Positions 38,346-52,400 of a stretch of DNA of 64,000 nt are shown one piece after another. The stretch comes from Methyloceanibacter methanicus (lineage in GTDB: Bacteria; Pseudomonadota; Alphaproteobacteria; Rhizobiales; Methyloligellaceae), in assembly GCF_001723285.1 (NCBI RefSeq), contig NZ_LPWG01000005.1:1-64000 (forward strand). Direction: 5' to 3'. Made by a program: the position numbers and the translations under genes. The notes under the pieces were generated by a model. It was not told the origin of the DNA, searched no databases, and saw only the letters and a list, made by a program, of their open reading frames with translations. Every line of letters begins with the position of its first letter. Positions within the stretch are counted from its first letter, which is position 1.

Positions 38346-38986
38346 ATGAACCCGGGGGCACCTGAGGATTTGCGCGCGCCGATGGATTTGCGCGCGCCGA
38401 TGGCGGCGCCCGGCATGCGGATCGGTCTCCTCGGCGGGTCTTTCAATCCCGCCCACGCGGCGCATCGGCAAATCAGCCTCGCGGCCCTGAAACGGCTGGG
38501 GCTCGATCAGGTCTGGTGGCTCGTCTCGGCCGGCAATCCGCTGAAGGACCTCTCGGACCTGCCGCCCGTCTCGGAACGGGTGCGCCATGCGCGGGCCGTG
38601 GCGAACCATCCGCGAATCATCGTCACGGGATTCGACGGCGGCACCGGCACCCCCTACACGGCCGATTTGCTCGCCGCGCTTGTCCAGCGTTACCCGCGCG
38701 TGGATTTCGTCTGGCTCATGGGCGCGGACAATCTCGCCACGGTTCACCGCTGGAAATCCTGGCCCAAGATCTTCCAGCTCGTTCCCGTTGCGGTCCTCGA
38801 CCGGCCCGGCTACCGGCTCAAGGCCCGGGCGAGCAGGGCGGCCCATCGTTTCGCGCGCGCTATGTGGATGAGACCGACGCGGCCGGGCTCGCAAGCTTGC
38901 GGGCGCCCGCCTGGACCATCCTCACCCATCGGCTGTCGGGGCTTTCGTCGACCGCCCTTCGCGAAAATGTCTTGGAATCGGACTAG
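38346..38986 (+). CDS. nadD: Nicotinate-nucleotide adenylyltransferase, frameshifted
   Basis: Makes deamido-NAD from nicotinate mononucleotide and ATP. Motifs are IGLLGGSFNPAHAAH (nucleotidyltransferase GxFxPxHxxH), WWLVSAGNPLK, and VDFVWLMGADNLATVHRW. A G missing near 38856 diverts the frame. Repair gives RYVDETDAAGLASLRAPAW, then the ISSTxIR-like LSSTALRENV at the end, stop 38986, about 213 residues. The N-terminal lead contains a tandem 18-base duplication (DLRAPM twice), so the true start could be one of several ATGs; ATG 38346 is given. Confidence 0.92.
38367..38402 (+). repeat. Tandem 18-bp duplication within nadD 5' end
   Basis: Two identical in-frame copies of GATTTGCGCGCGCCGATG encode DLRAPM twice, each ending in a potential ATG start. 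Likely slippage in a poorly constrained leader. Confidence 0.8.
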
Positions 38987-39161
38987 TTTACTAGATCAAG
39001 AGCAAGAAGAACCGGCTCCTACTATCTATTGAAACTAGGCCGGCCGGCAGTTTATTGTGAAGGGGTGAAGCGGCATTTGTCGAAGAAGCCCCAAGCGTCG
39101 TGCAAGGGACATCGTTTGGAGCCGCTTCCAGGAGCAATGGCAGAAGGAAACCCACGCAAAC

Positions 39162-39572
39162 ATGCGCTCACCTAGCGAGGGTACCGAGAACGGTACGCCT
39201 CCATCCGGGCTTGCGTCATTCAGCGCCGAGCCAGGAAGACTGCTCAAGGTCGTGACCGACACGCTCGACGGCGCCAAAGCCGAAGACATCGCGGTCATCG
39301 ATTTGGAAGGAAAGACTTCGATTGGCGACTACATGGTTGTTGCCTCGGGTCGTTCGCAGCGGCATGTCGGCGCCGTAGCCGACCATCTCATCAAAGCGCT
39401 CAAAGACGAAGGCTATGGCCGTGCGCGCGTCGAAGGACTGCCCCAGGGGGACTGGGTCCTGATCGATGCGGGCGAGGTCATTGTCCATCTCTTTCGGCCG
39501 GAGGTTCGTGAGTTCTACAACCTCGAAAAGATGTGGTCCGCGGACCGGCCCATGGAGCGATTGGTGGTCTGA
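39162..39572 (+). CDS. rsfS: Ribosomal silencing factor RsfS
   Basis: A 136-residue DUF143/Iojap family protein that binds L14 and blocks subunit joining when nutrients run out. Conserved blocks: AEDIAVIDLEGKTSIGDYMVVASGRSQRHV, then VEGLPQGDWVLIDAGEVIVHLF and the terminal VREFYNLEKMWSADRP. It has a 25-residue N-terminal extension rich in Ser/Gly/Pro. Located between nadD and rlmH, its near-universal context. Confidence 0.95.
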   Translation: MRSPSEGTENGTPPSGLASFSAEPGRLLKVVTDTLDGAKAEDIAVIDLEGKTSIGDYMVVASGRSQRHVGAVADHLIKALKDEGYGRARVEGLPQGDWVLIDAGEVIVHLFRPEVREFYNLEKMWSADRPMERLVV

Positions 39573-39611
39573 GCAAGAGATCGCCACCGGCACGCGCGGC
39601 GGAGGTTGGCT

Positions 39612-40097
39612 ATGCGTCTGCTGATCGCCGCGGTCGGTAAGCTCAAGCAGGGACCAGAGCGTGAGCTCTGCGCCCACTATCTCGGCCGCGCCGAAGCTCT
39701 CGGCCGCAATCTCGGGCTGTCGCCGATTTCCGTCGTCGACCTTGCCGAATCGCGCGTGCAGGACGCGCCCGGGCGCCGCTCGGCCGAGGCCGAGGCGCTG
39801 CTGACGAAACTTCCGGAGGACTTTGCCGTTATTTGTCTGGACCCGCGCGGCGCGTTGCTTTCGAGCGAGGCCTTCGCGGACGAACTGGCGGCGCGCCGGG
39901 ACGATGCCGGGGCCCCGGGGCTTGCCTTCGTGCTCGGCGGCCCCGACGGGCTCGGACAAGGGGTCATCGACCGCGCGGGCCTGTCGCTGTCGCTCGGGCC
40001 CATGACGCTGCCGCACGGACTGGCCCGGGTTGTCCTCGCGGAGCAGATCTACCGGGCCATGACGATCTTAGCGGGGCATCCCTATCACCGGGCGTAA
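39612..40097 (+). CDS. rlmH: 23S rRNA (pseudouridine1915-N3)-methyltransferase
   Basis: A 161-residue SPOUT methyltransferase modifying pseudouridine 1915 in helix 69. Hallmarks: MRLLIAAVGKLK start, ICLDPRGALLSSEAFA, the cofactor-binding knot segment FVLGGPDGLG, and the terminal LPHGLARVVLAEQIYRAMTILAGHPYHRA. ATG 39612 matches the family start (TTG 39606 is in frame but less likely). Follows rsfS. Confidence 0.97.
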   Translation: MRLLIAAVGKLKQGPERELCAHYLGRAEALGRNLGLSPISVVDLAESRVQDAPGRRSAEAEALLTKLPEDFAVICLDPRGALLSSEAFADELAARRDDAGAPGLAFVLGGPDGLGQGVIDRAGLSLSLGPMTLPHGLARVVLAEQIYRAMTILAGHPYHRA

Positions 40098-40181
40098 GGG
40101 CCGAAAGGTTAAGGATTCTTAAGGCTGCTGCCTTTATTCTGCCGCTTCCCTCCGGTGCCATCGACTGAACGGCCAGGACGC

Positions 40182-41546
40182 ATGGCGCACGACGAGCGAC
40201 GAATTTTCACCTCTCGAAACATTCGCGCCGCCCTAATTCTTGGGGCGCTGCTCGTGGTGCCTATGGGGACCGTGCTCGGACAGGAGGATCTGTCTCGGGA
40301 CGAAGCCAAAAAGCGTCTCGACGAGACCGAACAAGAGTTGAAATCCAGCAAGGTCAGGGCCGAAGGCCTCACCAAGGACCTTGCGGCTCTGGCAGAAGAA
40401 AGGGCACGGCTCAAGACCGAATTGATCGAGGCCGGCAAACGCGTTCAGGCGAGCGAAGCGACGCTCTCCGAAACCGAAGGCGAACTTGCCGAACTGACGG
40501 AACAAGTCAACGTCATGCAGACCTCGATCAACGAGCGAAAGACCGCGATTGTGACCATGCTGAGCGCCATGCAGAGAATCGGGCGGACGCCGCCTCCGGC
40601 GATCGTCACACGGCGCGACGACGCGTTGAAGGTCGTGCGCGGCGCGATGCTGCTGGCCGAAGTCTATCCGGAACTCAAATATCAAGCCGACAGTCTGACG
40701 GAGAGCCTCCAGGACTTGTCCGCGATCGAGGAGCGCGTCCGCGCCGAACGCGACGCGCAGCGCAGCGAGGCCGATCAGCTCGCGGCGGAACGCGAACGCC
40801 TCGACCAGCTGATCGCCGAGAAGAAGTCCAGAGAGACCCGCGATCAGGAGGAGCTCACTGCGCTGACGGAGTCGGCGCAGACACTGGCCTCCGAAGTCGA
40901 GAGCCTGAGCGACCTGGTCAAGGTGCTGGACGAGAAGATCGCCAAGGCCGAGGTCGCACAATACGACGCCGAACTTGCGGCGGAAAAGGCGCTGCAGGAG
41001 CGGCTGCAGCAAGAGGTCCTGCCCACGCCCGGAAACGAGCGGGTGGTCGAGCTCAAGCCGGAGTCCACGAAGGTCGCATTCGCCAGTCCGGACCGGCTGA
41101 AGCCGGCCATGTCGTTCGACGACGCACGAGGCAGCCTCAGGCTTCCGGCGCAAGGGCGGCAGACCCACCGCTTCGGCGACAAGGACGCCGCGGGCGGGGC
41201 GGTCCAAGGCGTCTCGCTACAGACCCGTGCCGAGGCCCGCGTCACGGCGCCGGCGGACGGCTGGGTGGTCTATTCGGGCCCGTTCCGGTCCTATGGCCAA
41301 CTCTTGATCATCAACGCGGGCGGGGGCTATCATATTCTGCTCGCGGGGATGAGCCGCATTGATGTTAGCCCCGGCCAATTCGTTCTTGCCGGCGAGCCGA
41401 TCGCCGTCATGGGCAACGCAGTGGCGCCGGGCAATCGCGGCGACCAGAATTCACGCCCCGTCCTCTATGTCGAATTCAGAAAGGACGGTCAGCCAATAGA
41501 CCCCGGCCCATGGTGGGCCGAGGCATCCGAGAAGGTACAAGGATGA
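40182..41546 (+). CDS. envC: Murein hydrolase activator EnvC-like protein
   Basis: This 454-residue exported protein has a signal peptide (ALILGALLVVPMGTVLGQ), two long coiled-coil segments (about residues 35-125 and 175-285) and a C-terminal LytM/M23 domain. The M23 metal site is degenerate: HRFGD keeps the His/Asp, but LYVEF replaces the usual HxH. It therefore probably activates amidases at the division septum rather than cutting peptidoglycan itself. ATG 40182 is chosen over GTG 40155 because it directly precedes the signal peptide. Its stop overlaps ctpA (ATGA). Confidence 0.9.
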   Translation: MAHDERRIFTSRNIRAALILGALLVVPMGTVLGQEDLSRDEAKKRLDETEQELKSSKVRAEGLTKDLAALAEERARLKTELIEAGKRVQASEATLSETEGELAELTEQVNVMQTSINERKTAIVTMLSAMQRIGRTPPPAIVTRRDDALKVVRGAMLLAEVYPELKYQADSLTESLQDLSAIEERVRAERDAQRSEADQLAAERERLDQLIAEKKSRETRDQEELTALTESAQTLASEVESLSDLVKVLDEKIAKAEVAQYDAELAAEKALQERLQQEVLPTPGNERVVELKPESTKVAFASPDRLKPAMSFDDARGSLRLPAQGRQTHRFGDKDAAGGAVQGVSLQTRAEARVTAPADGWVVYSGPFRSYGQLLIINAGGGYHILLAGMSRIDVSPGQFVLAGEPIAVMGNAVAPGNRGDQNSRPVLYVEFRKDGQPIDPGPWWAEASEKVQG

Positions 41547-42892
41547 TGCGGAAGTCCGAATACGCTCTGTGGGCGCTCTTGGTGGTTGCGGTGATTGCCG
41601 CGGGCACGACGATGGTGAGCCTTGCGCGAAGCCCGTCTGCCTCCGCCGCGAATTCGGAGATCTACAAGCAGCTCGACCTGTTTGGCGAGGTGCTGGAGCG
41701 TGTTCGGGCGGACTATGTGGAAGAACCCAAGGATGCCAAGCTGATCGAATCCGCGATCAACGGCATGCTGACGGCCCTCGACCCGCATTCGGCCTATTTG
41801 AACCCGAAGCACTTCCGCGACATGCAGGTGCAGACCCGCGGTGAGTTCGGTGGGCTCGGCATCGAAGTCACCATGGAGAACGGCGTCGTCAAGGTTGTGT
41901 CCCCGATCGAGGACACGCCAGCCGCGCGGGCCGGCCTCATGAGCGGCGACCTCATCACCCATCTCGACAAGGAGCAGATCCTCGGCCTGACGCTTCAGGA
42001 AGCGGTCGAGAAAATGCGCGGGCCGGTCAATTCGCCCATCATGCTGACAATCGTGCGGGAGGGGGTCGAAGACCCGTTCGAGGTGAAGGTCGTTCGCGAC
42101 ATGATTCACATCAACCCGGTGAAGTACAACGCCGAGGGCGACGACGTCGGCTACATCCGGATCACGACGTTCAATGAGCAGACCACCGAAAATCTGGTGA
42201 AGGCCGTCAATGACCTCGAGAAGCAGCTTGGGTCGAACCTGAAGGGCTACATCATCGACCTGAGAAACAATCCCGGCGCGCTGCTCGACCAGGCCATCTC
42301 GGTGTCGGACTCGTTCCTCGATCAAGGCTCGATCGTTCTGACGCGCGGGCGCAACCTCGAGGAGACTCAGAGGTCCAATGCGCGCAAGGGCGACATTACG
42401 GACGGCCAGAAGATCGTGGTGCTGATCAACGGCGGTTCGGCTTCGGCCTCGGAAATCGTCGCGGGCGCGCTCCAGGATCACAAGCGTGCCACGGTGATCG
42501 GGACGCGCTCCTTCGGCAAGGGCTCGGTGCAGACCATCATCCCGCTGGGATCGAGCGGTGCCTTGCGGTTGACCACGGCGCGTTACTATACGCCGTCCGG
42601 ACGCTCCATTCAGGCCAAGGGCATCGATCCCGAAATCCTGGTCGAGGAGGAACTCCCCGAAGAGTTGAAGAAGAAGCAGGACGTACTCGGGACCCGCGGC
42701 GAAGCCAATCTGCGCGGCCATCTCAAGAACGAGGCCACCGAGGAAGCCGAAGAAGAAAAATCCGGCAGCTCTTCCTACGTGCCTGAGGACAAGGAAAAGG
42801 ATACGCAACTCAACTATGCGCTCGACATCTTGCGCGGTATTAAGTCGGTGGACGACGCAGCGTTGAAGCAAAAAGCGGAGGCGGCCAACTAG
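41543..42892 (+). CDS. ctpA: Carboxy-terminal processing protease CtpA (S41A)
   Basis: A periplasmic serine protease of 449 residues with an N-terminal signal or anchor (ALWALLVVAVIAAGTTMVSLA). A PDZ domain (about residues 95-185; GGLGIEVTMENGVVKVV, AGLMSGDLI) precedes the S41 catalytic core. The nucleophile serine lies in GGSASASEIVAGALQD and the lysine in FGKGSVQTI, followed by YYTPSGRSIQAKGI. The C terminus is acidic and Lys-rich. CtpA-type proteases process envelope proteins and murein hydrolases, fitting its coupling to envC. ATG 41543 or the adjacent ATG 41546 is the start. Confidence 0.95.
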   Translation: MMRKSEYALWALLVVAVIAAGTTMVSLARSPSASAANSEIYKQLDLFGEVLERVRADYVEEPKDAKLIESAINGMLTALDPHSAYLNPKHFRDMQVQTRGEFGGLGIEVTMENGVVKVVSPIEDTPAARAGLMSGDLITHLDKEQILGLTLQEAVEKMRGPVNSPIMLTIVREGVEDPFEVKVVRDMIHINPVKYNAEGDDVGYIRITTFNEQTTENLVKAVNDLEKQLGSNLKGYIIDLRNNPGALLDQAISVSDSFLDQGSIVLTRGRNLEETQRSNARKGDITDGQKIVVLINGGSASASEIVAGALQDHKRATVIGTRSFGKGSVQTIIPLGSSGALRLTTARYYTPSGRSIQAKGIDPEILVEEELPEELKKKQDVLGTRGEANLRGHLKNEATEEAEEEKSGSSSYVPEDKEKDTQLNYALDILRGIKSVDDAALKQKAEAAN

Positions 42893-43052
42893 ACCGCCAG
42901 CTTGCGACGCAAAAGGCCGTGGGAGGTCCGCAAAGCGGGCTTGGCCGGATGCCTCGTGATGGACTAGCGTTGATGGACTAGCCTTGGCACAAAGGCGGTA
43001 ACCAGGCGGTCCGGCTTGGAAGTGGGGAGGACGACAACATGAAGGCCACAGA

Positions 43053-44301
43053 ATGAAGGCCCTAGCGCTCGCTTCGGGGATTGTATTCTGGACCTTGGTG
43101 ATTGGCGTCACGGCGCTGATTTTCCTGTCCGGGCCCGAACCTGCCGAAGTCGTGCAGATCGACACCGCCCCATCGCCGGCGCCCGCCGCCGGCAGTCCCA
43201 GTTCCATCGGCCTGCCCCCCGGTTTTTCGGTGACAGGGCCCGCCATGGGGCCCGCCGGTCCGCGTCCGCCCGGCGCGCCACAGCCCGGGGCGCCGACACT
43301 GGCCCCGCCGGGGCAGGGCACGAATATGGTGCCCATGGCGCCCGGTCAGGTTCCGCCGCCGCCACCGCTTCCGGGGCAGAGCGGCGCGCTGGACGATGAG
43401 AACGAGAGTGTGGCGGCCGCCGCACCCGCACCGCAACGCGTGCCTCCACGTCGCCTTGGCCAGCCTCGTGCCAGGCATCGATCGGTCGACGGAAGACCCG
43501 TTGCCCGAGGCGCCTCTGCCGGCCGTGGTCGAAGAGTCGCCGTACGGTCCGTTGCCGAAGGTCGCCGACGACGGCAGCCGGCCCGCCGACGTCTATGCCC
43601 GGCCCTCCGACTATGCGGCCGTGGACGGCGGGCCTCCGCGTGTCGCCGTGCTCCTCAACGGCTTGGGTGTTCCCGGGGCGGCCGACGGCGACATCATCAA
43701 GGGGCTGCCGCCGCCGGTGAGCCTCGCCTACGGCGCCTACGGGCGCGGCCTCCAGGAGCGAGTGACAGAGGCTCGCGCGGCTGGGCACGAGGTCTTCCTC
43801 GCAATTCCCCTGGAGCCCGAAGACTACCCCTCGAAAGATCCTGGCCCCCACGCTCTCCTCACGACCCTCCCGCCAAAAGACAATATCAAGCGCCTGCAAT
43901 GGGCGATGTCGCGCTATGCCGGCTATATTGGCGTGACGAACTATATGGGCGCGAAGTTCCAGTCGGACCTCGGCTCGATCGCCCCCGTCTTCGAAGACTC
44001 AAAACGCCGCGGCCTTCTCTATCTCGCCGATGGCAGCACGGACGGTTCGGTCACGGGCCGCGTCGCGACGGCGCTCGAACTCGAATACGACGTGGCTGAT
44101 GTCCATCTCGACAATGGGCGGATGGATCGTCAGCTTGCAAAGCTCGAAGCGGCGGCGAAAGAGAACGGAACCGCGATCGGTGTGGCCAAGGCCGCGCCGG
44201 GGACCGTCAAGCGGATCGCCGATTGGGCCGGGTCGCTGGAAGGCAAAGGTCTCGTGCTCGTTCCGGTGAGCGCGGCCGTCCGGACACCGCGCCAGGGCTG
44301 A
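43053..44301 (+). CDS. Divergent polysaccharide deacetylase family protein (YibQ/DUF610), frameshifted
   Basis: The N-terminal part has a membrane anchor (LASGIVFWTLVIGVTALIFLSG) and a long Pro/Gly/Ala linker. Near 43440 the frame must shift by one base (apparent extra base). It then continues VALASLVPGIDRSTEDPLPEAPLPAV into the catalytic-like domain. That domain has RVAVLLNGLGV, GHEVFLAIPLEPEDYPSKDPGPHALLT, GYIGVTNYMGAKF and RGLLYLADGS. This envC-ctpA-yibQ-rppH order is typical of Hyphomicrobiales. The YibQ family shares the deacetylase barrel but lacks several catalytic residues, so it is probably a cell-envelope factor. Repaired length is about 415 residues. Confidence 0.85.
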
Positions 44302-44388
44302 CCTTTGCATCTTGCGCCCGCGCGGCGGCTGGTGTCTCTTCCAACGGTGTCCTGCGACTGCAACGCTCAGCCCATCAGTACCTCGACC

Positions 44389-44892
44389 ATGACCGAACCG
44401 TCCTCACTGCCTTACCGCCCTTGCGCGGGTGTCATGCTCTTGAACGCCGACGGGCACGTATTCGTCGGGCGGCGCTCCGAGCGCAAAGGCGCCTCCGAGG
44501 GTGAGGGCCGATGGTGGCAAATGCCCCAAGGCGGGATCGACAAGGGCGAAGAGGCCGAAGACGCCGCGCGGCGCGAGCTATGGGAAGAGACCGGCGTGCG
44601 CAATGCCACGTTCCTGGCTCAGACCGAGGACTGGCTTGTCTATGACCTGCCCGCCGAGCTCGTGGGCGTGGCCTGGAAGGGCAAGTATCGGGGTCAGAAA
44701 CAGATGTGGTACGCCGCGCGTTTCGAAGGGGCCGAGCACGAGATCAATTTGAAGCCGCGACCGGACCACAAGGCGGAGTTCGATGCGTGGCGCTGGGTGC
44801 CGATGGCCGATCTGCCGGCGCTCGTGGTGCCGTTCAAACGCGCCGTTTACGCGACGGTCATCGAGACCTTCGCGTCCCTCAGCCTCGAATAG
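44389..44892 (+). CDS. rppH: RNA pyrophosphohydrolase (Nudix)
   Basis: A 167-residue Nudix hydrolase converting 5'-triphosphate RNA ends to monophosphate and so triggering decay. It keeps the full Nudix box GGIDKGEEAEDAARRELWEETGV, preceded by YRPCAGVMLLN and GRWWQMPQ, and followed by GQKQMWYAARF, typical of RppH. ATG 44389 gives MTEPSSLPYRPCAG; an extension to 44305 is not conserved. Converges on the ATP synthase cluster with 48 bases between. Confidence 0.93.
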   Translation: MTEPSSLPYRPCAGVMLLNADGHVFVGRRSERKGASEGEGRWWQMPQGGIDKGEEAEDAARRELWEETGVRNATFLAQTEDWLVYDLPAELVGVAWKGKYRGQKQMWYAARFEGAEHEINLKPRPDHKAEFDAWRWVPMADLPALVVPFKRAVYATVIETFASLSLE

Positions 44893-44940
44893 CGACGCGG
44901 GCTCGGCATCCGTCGCGCCGCGAGGCTTCAGAAGACGCTG

Positions 44941-45341
44941 CTAGGCGGTGAGGGCCGCCTGGACCTGCCGCAAATGCTCCAGCGTCATCTGGGCCCGATC
45001 CTTCGCCTCGCCGGACAGATCGGCCACGTCCTCTTCCGCATCGGAAATGGCTTGCGTGAGGTGGGCCGGATCCATGTCGTCGAGATCGATGGCCGTCTCG
45101 GCCAGGACCGTGAGGCCCGCCGGGATCACCTCGGCGAAGCCGCCCCGGGCAAAGAAGCGCTGCCGCTTGCCGTCCGGAAAGTCGAGCTCGAGCAGTCCGG
45201 GGCGGAGCGTCGTGATGAGCGGGGCGTGCCTGGCCATAATGGTCATGTCGCCCTCGGCGCCCGGCACGAGCACCTGCTCAACGTCGCCCGAGAACAGCAA
45301 TTTCTCGGGCGATACCAGTTCGAACTTGAACGGATCGGGCA

Positions 45342-45342
<1 letters not shown>
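44941..45342 (-). CDS. atpC: ATP synthase F1 epsilon subunit
   Basis: A 133-residue epsilon subunit that links the rotor stalk to the c-ring and can inhibit hydrolysis. The beta-sandwich domain shows FELVSPEKLLFSGDVEQVLVPGAEGDMTIMARHAPLITTLRPG, followed by a helical hairpin. ATG 45342 overlaps the atpD stop as TAATG, which fixes the start against a longer frame upstream. Last gene of the atpHAGDC cluster. Confidence 0.95.
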
Positions 45343-47736
<2,394 letters not shown>

Positions 47737-47744
47737 GGATCAGC

Positions 47745-49834
<2,090 letters not shown>

Positions 49835-50082
49835 GTCCCTCAAGCCTTTCCCTCGCGGGCAGGCGCGGGTCAACGCCCTCCTACCCTCTTATAGCCCGGT
49901 AAATGCTGGGATTAGAGCCCCCGCGTCAACGGTAAAATGCCCCGAAAAAGGCCCCGCTGAACCACTCTTTGGACACCCCGCGCAGCCTGTAACATAGGGG
50001 TGACGGCGGTGCAACATAGGCGGGCGATTCTGATGCCGCACGCGCGCGATTTCGGACCCGTCCCGGCGGAACGGCGCCCCCC

Positions 50083-52301
50083 TCAGAGGAAATTGTACGG
50101 ATCGATATCGATCGCGAGGCGGATCGAGCCACGCGCTTTGGGCGCGTCCGCCATCCAGAGCCGCAAATAGGCCTGGATGTCGGCCTCGCGCGGCGCCTTG
50201 ACCAGGAGCCGGAAGCGATAGCGGCCCCGGATCACTGACAGCGGCGCTTCGGCGGGCCCCAGGACCTGGATCGTCTCGGCGGGCGGCGCGGCTCGCGCGA
50301 CGGCCCGGGCATGGCTTTCCGCGGCGGCCCGGTCCGTGCCCGATATCAGAAGAGAGGCGAGCCGGCCGAACGGCGGCATGCCCGCCTCGCGCCGCCCTGC
50401 GATCTCCTGGGTGTAGAAGGCGTCGCGGTCGCCGGCGACCAGGGCCCGGATGACCGGGTGCTCGGGCATATAGGTCTGGAGCAGGCCGCGTCCGGGAATC
50501 GCTTCGCGGCCGGCCCGCCCCGTGACCTGGCTCAGAAGCTGGAAGGTCCGCTCGGCGGCGCGCGGGTCTCCTTGGGCGAGGCCAAGATCGGCGTCCACCA
50601 CGCCTACCAGCGCCAGCCCCGGGAAGTGGTGCCCCTTGGCCACGAGCTGGGTGCCGATGACGATATCCACCTCGCGGTCCTCGATCTCGCGCAAGGTCTC
50701 GCGCAGGTCCGCGATGCGCGGGGTGAGGTCCGACGAGAGGATCGCGCGCCGCGCTTCCGGGAACAGCGCTTCGACCTCTTCGGCGATCCGTTCGACGCCC
50801 GGGCCGCAGGCGACGAGGGAGTCCTCGGCGCCGCAGCTGGGGCACGCCTCGGGCAGGGGCGCGAACTTGCCGCAATGGTGGCATTCGAGCCGGTGGCGGA
50901 AGCGGTGCTCCACCATCCAGGCGGAGCAATTGGGGCACTCGAAGCGATAGCCGCATTTGCGGCACAGCGTCAGCGGCGCGTAGCCCCGCCGGTTGAGGAA
51001 CAGCAGGGCCTGCTCCCCGCGGGCCAAAGTCTCCGCCATGGCTTCGGTCAGGACCGGCGACAGCCAGGACCCGCGCTCGGGCGGGGACTTCCGCAAATCG
51101 ATGGCTTTGAGGTCCGGTAGCCCCGCGGCCTTGTAACGGGCGCGCAAGGGAATATGCCGGTAGCGGCCTTGGGTAGCGTTGACCAGGCTCTCGATGGATG
51201 GTGTCGCCGAGCTCAACACGACCGGACAACCGCCGAGATGCCCGCGCACCACGGCCATGTCGCGGGCCTGGTAGGAGACGCGGTCGTCCTGTTTGTAGGC
51301 CTGGTCGTGCTCTTCATCGACGACGATCAGCCCGAGATTGGGGAAGGGCAGGAACAGCGCCGACCGCGCCCCGACCACCAGCTGCGCCTTGCCCTTCGCG
51401 ACCGCGCGCCAGGTGCGGCCGCGCGCCGACTGGGTGAGCCCTGAGTGCCATTCCGCGGGCCGTGCCCCGAAGCGCTCCTCGCAGCGGGCGAGGAAGGCGG
51501 ACGTCAGCGCAATCTCGGGGATCATGACCAGCGCCTGCTTGCCGGTGCTAAGCGCCTGGGCGATGGCTTCGAAATAGACCTCCGTCTTGCCCGATCCCGT
51601 CACGCCGTCCAGCAGCGTGACGGTGAAGCCGCTGGCCGTGTTCTCGAGCAGCTGTTCGGCCGCCTTGGTCTGCTCTCCCGAGAGCGTGGCGCGGAGCAGG
51701 GACGGGTCGAGCTCTTGCGCGATCGTATCCGGCAGGGGCTCGGCGACGAGGGTGCCCGCGTCCACCAGGCCGTCGATCACGCCGGGACTGACGCCCGCGG
51801 CTTCCGCCAGAAGCGATTTCACCCAGATCAGCCCGTTCTCCGCCGTCTCCAGCACACGTGTCCGCGCCGGCGTCATGCGCTCGGGCGGCGGCCCGGCCAG
51901 GCGCACCCCGTAGCGCGGCGCCGGAGGCTGGAAGGCGGCGCTGGCGCTCATCATCATGCGCAGGACCATGCCGGCCGGGGTCAGCGTGTAGTCGGCGACC
52001 CATTCGGCGAAATCCATGGAGATGGGCGGGAGCGGCGGCACGTCGTCCAGCACGCCGAGAAGTGCGCGGAGCTTGGCTCTCGGGATCTTCGGCGCGGGCG
52101 CCCCTTGCGGCCGCCGCCAGACCGCGGCGATATAGTTGACCGGGCCCAGCGGGGCGACCACGAAGGATCCCGGCCGTACCGGCACGCCCTCGGGCACGAG
52201 ATAATCGTACGGGGCGGCAGCGCGAGCGGGACCAGCACCGGGACCGTGTCGGGCGCGGCCTCGGGGATCAGCAGGTCCTGCTCTGGTTCGCGCTTGGCCA
52301 A
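50083..52301 (-). CDS. priA: Primosomal replication helicase PriA, frameshifted
   Basis: This 3'-5' DExH helicase restarts stalled forks. The N-terminal 3'-DNA-binding domain is followed by Walker A DGVTGSGKTEVY, DEEH, SSATPS and a zinc-binding insertion with eight cysteines (CRKCGYRFECPNCS, CHHCG, CPSCG). The helicase C motifs are IVIGTQLVAKGHHFPG and QVTGRAGR. At about 52215 one base is missing from a CC run. Repair joins VLVPLALPAPYDYLVPEGVPVRPGSF and puts the start at ATG 52301, about 739 residues. Read as an error, not inactivation. Divergent from xerC. Confidence 0.95.
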
Positions 52302-52400
52302 GGCCCGGCGTTTCCGTTGCGGTTCGCCAGCGTTGAGGTTAGCTGGGGGTTAACGACTCACCGCGCCATAGTAGCGCGAGTGCTATCGTCGGGGAGCGTG

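Noticed and set aside
41489..43336. 615-codon frame antisense to ctpA
   Set aside because: Shadow of ctpA; the sense protein carries all S41 motifs.
49894..49929. Promoter for the F1 ATPase cluster upstream of atpH
   Set aside because: A TTGACG on the minus strand (49924-49929) has no acceptable -10 at normal spacing, so it is not called.
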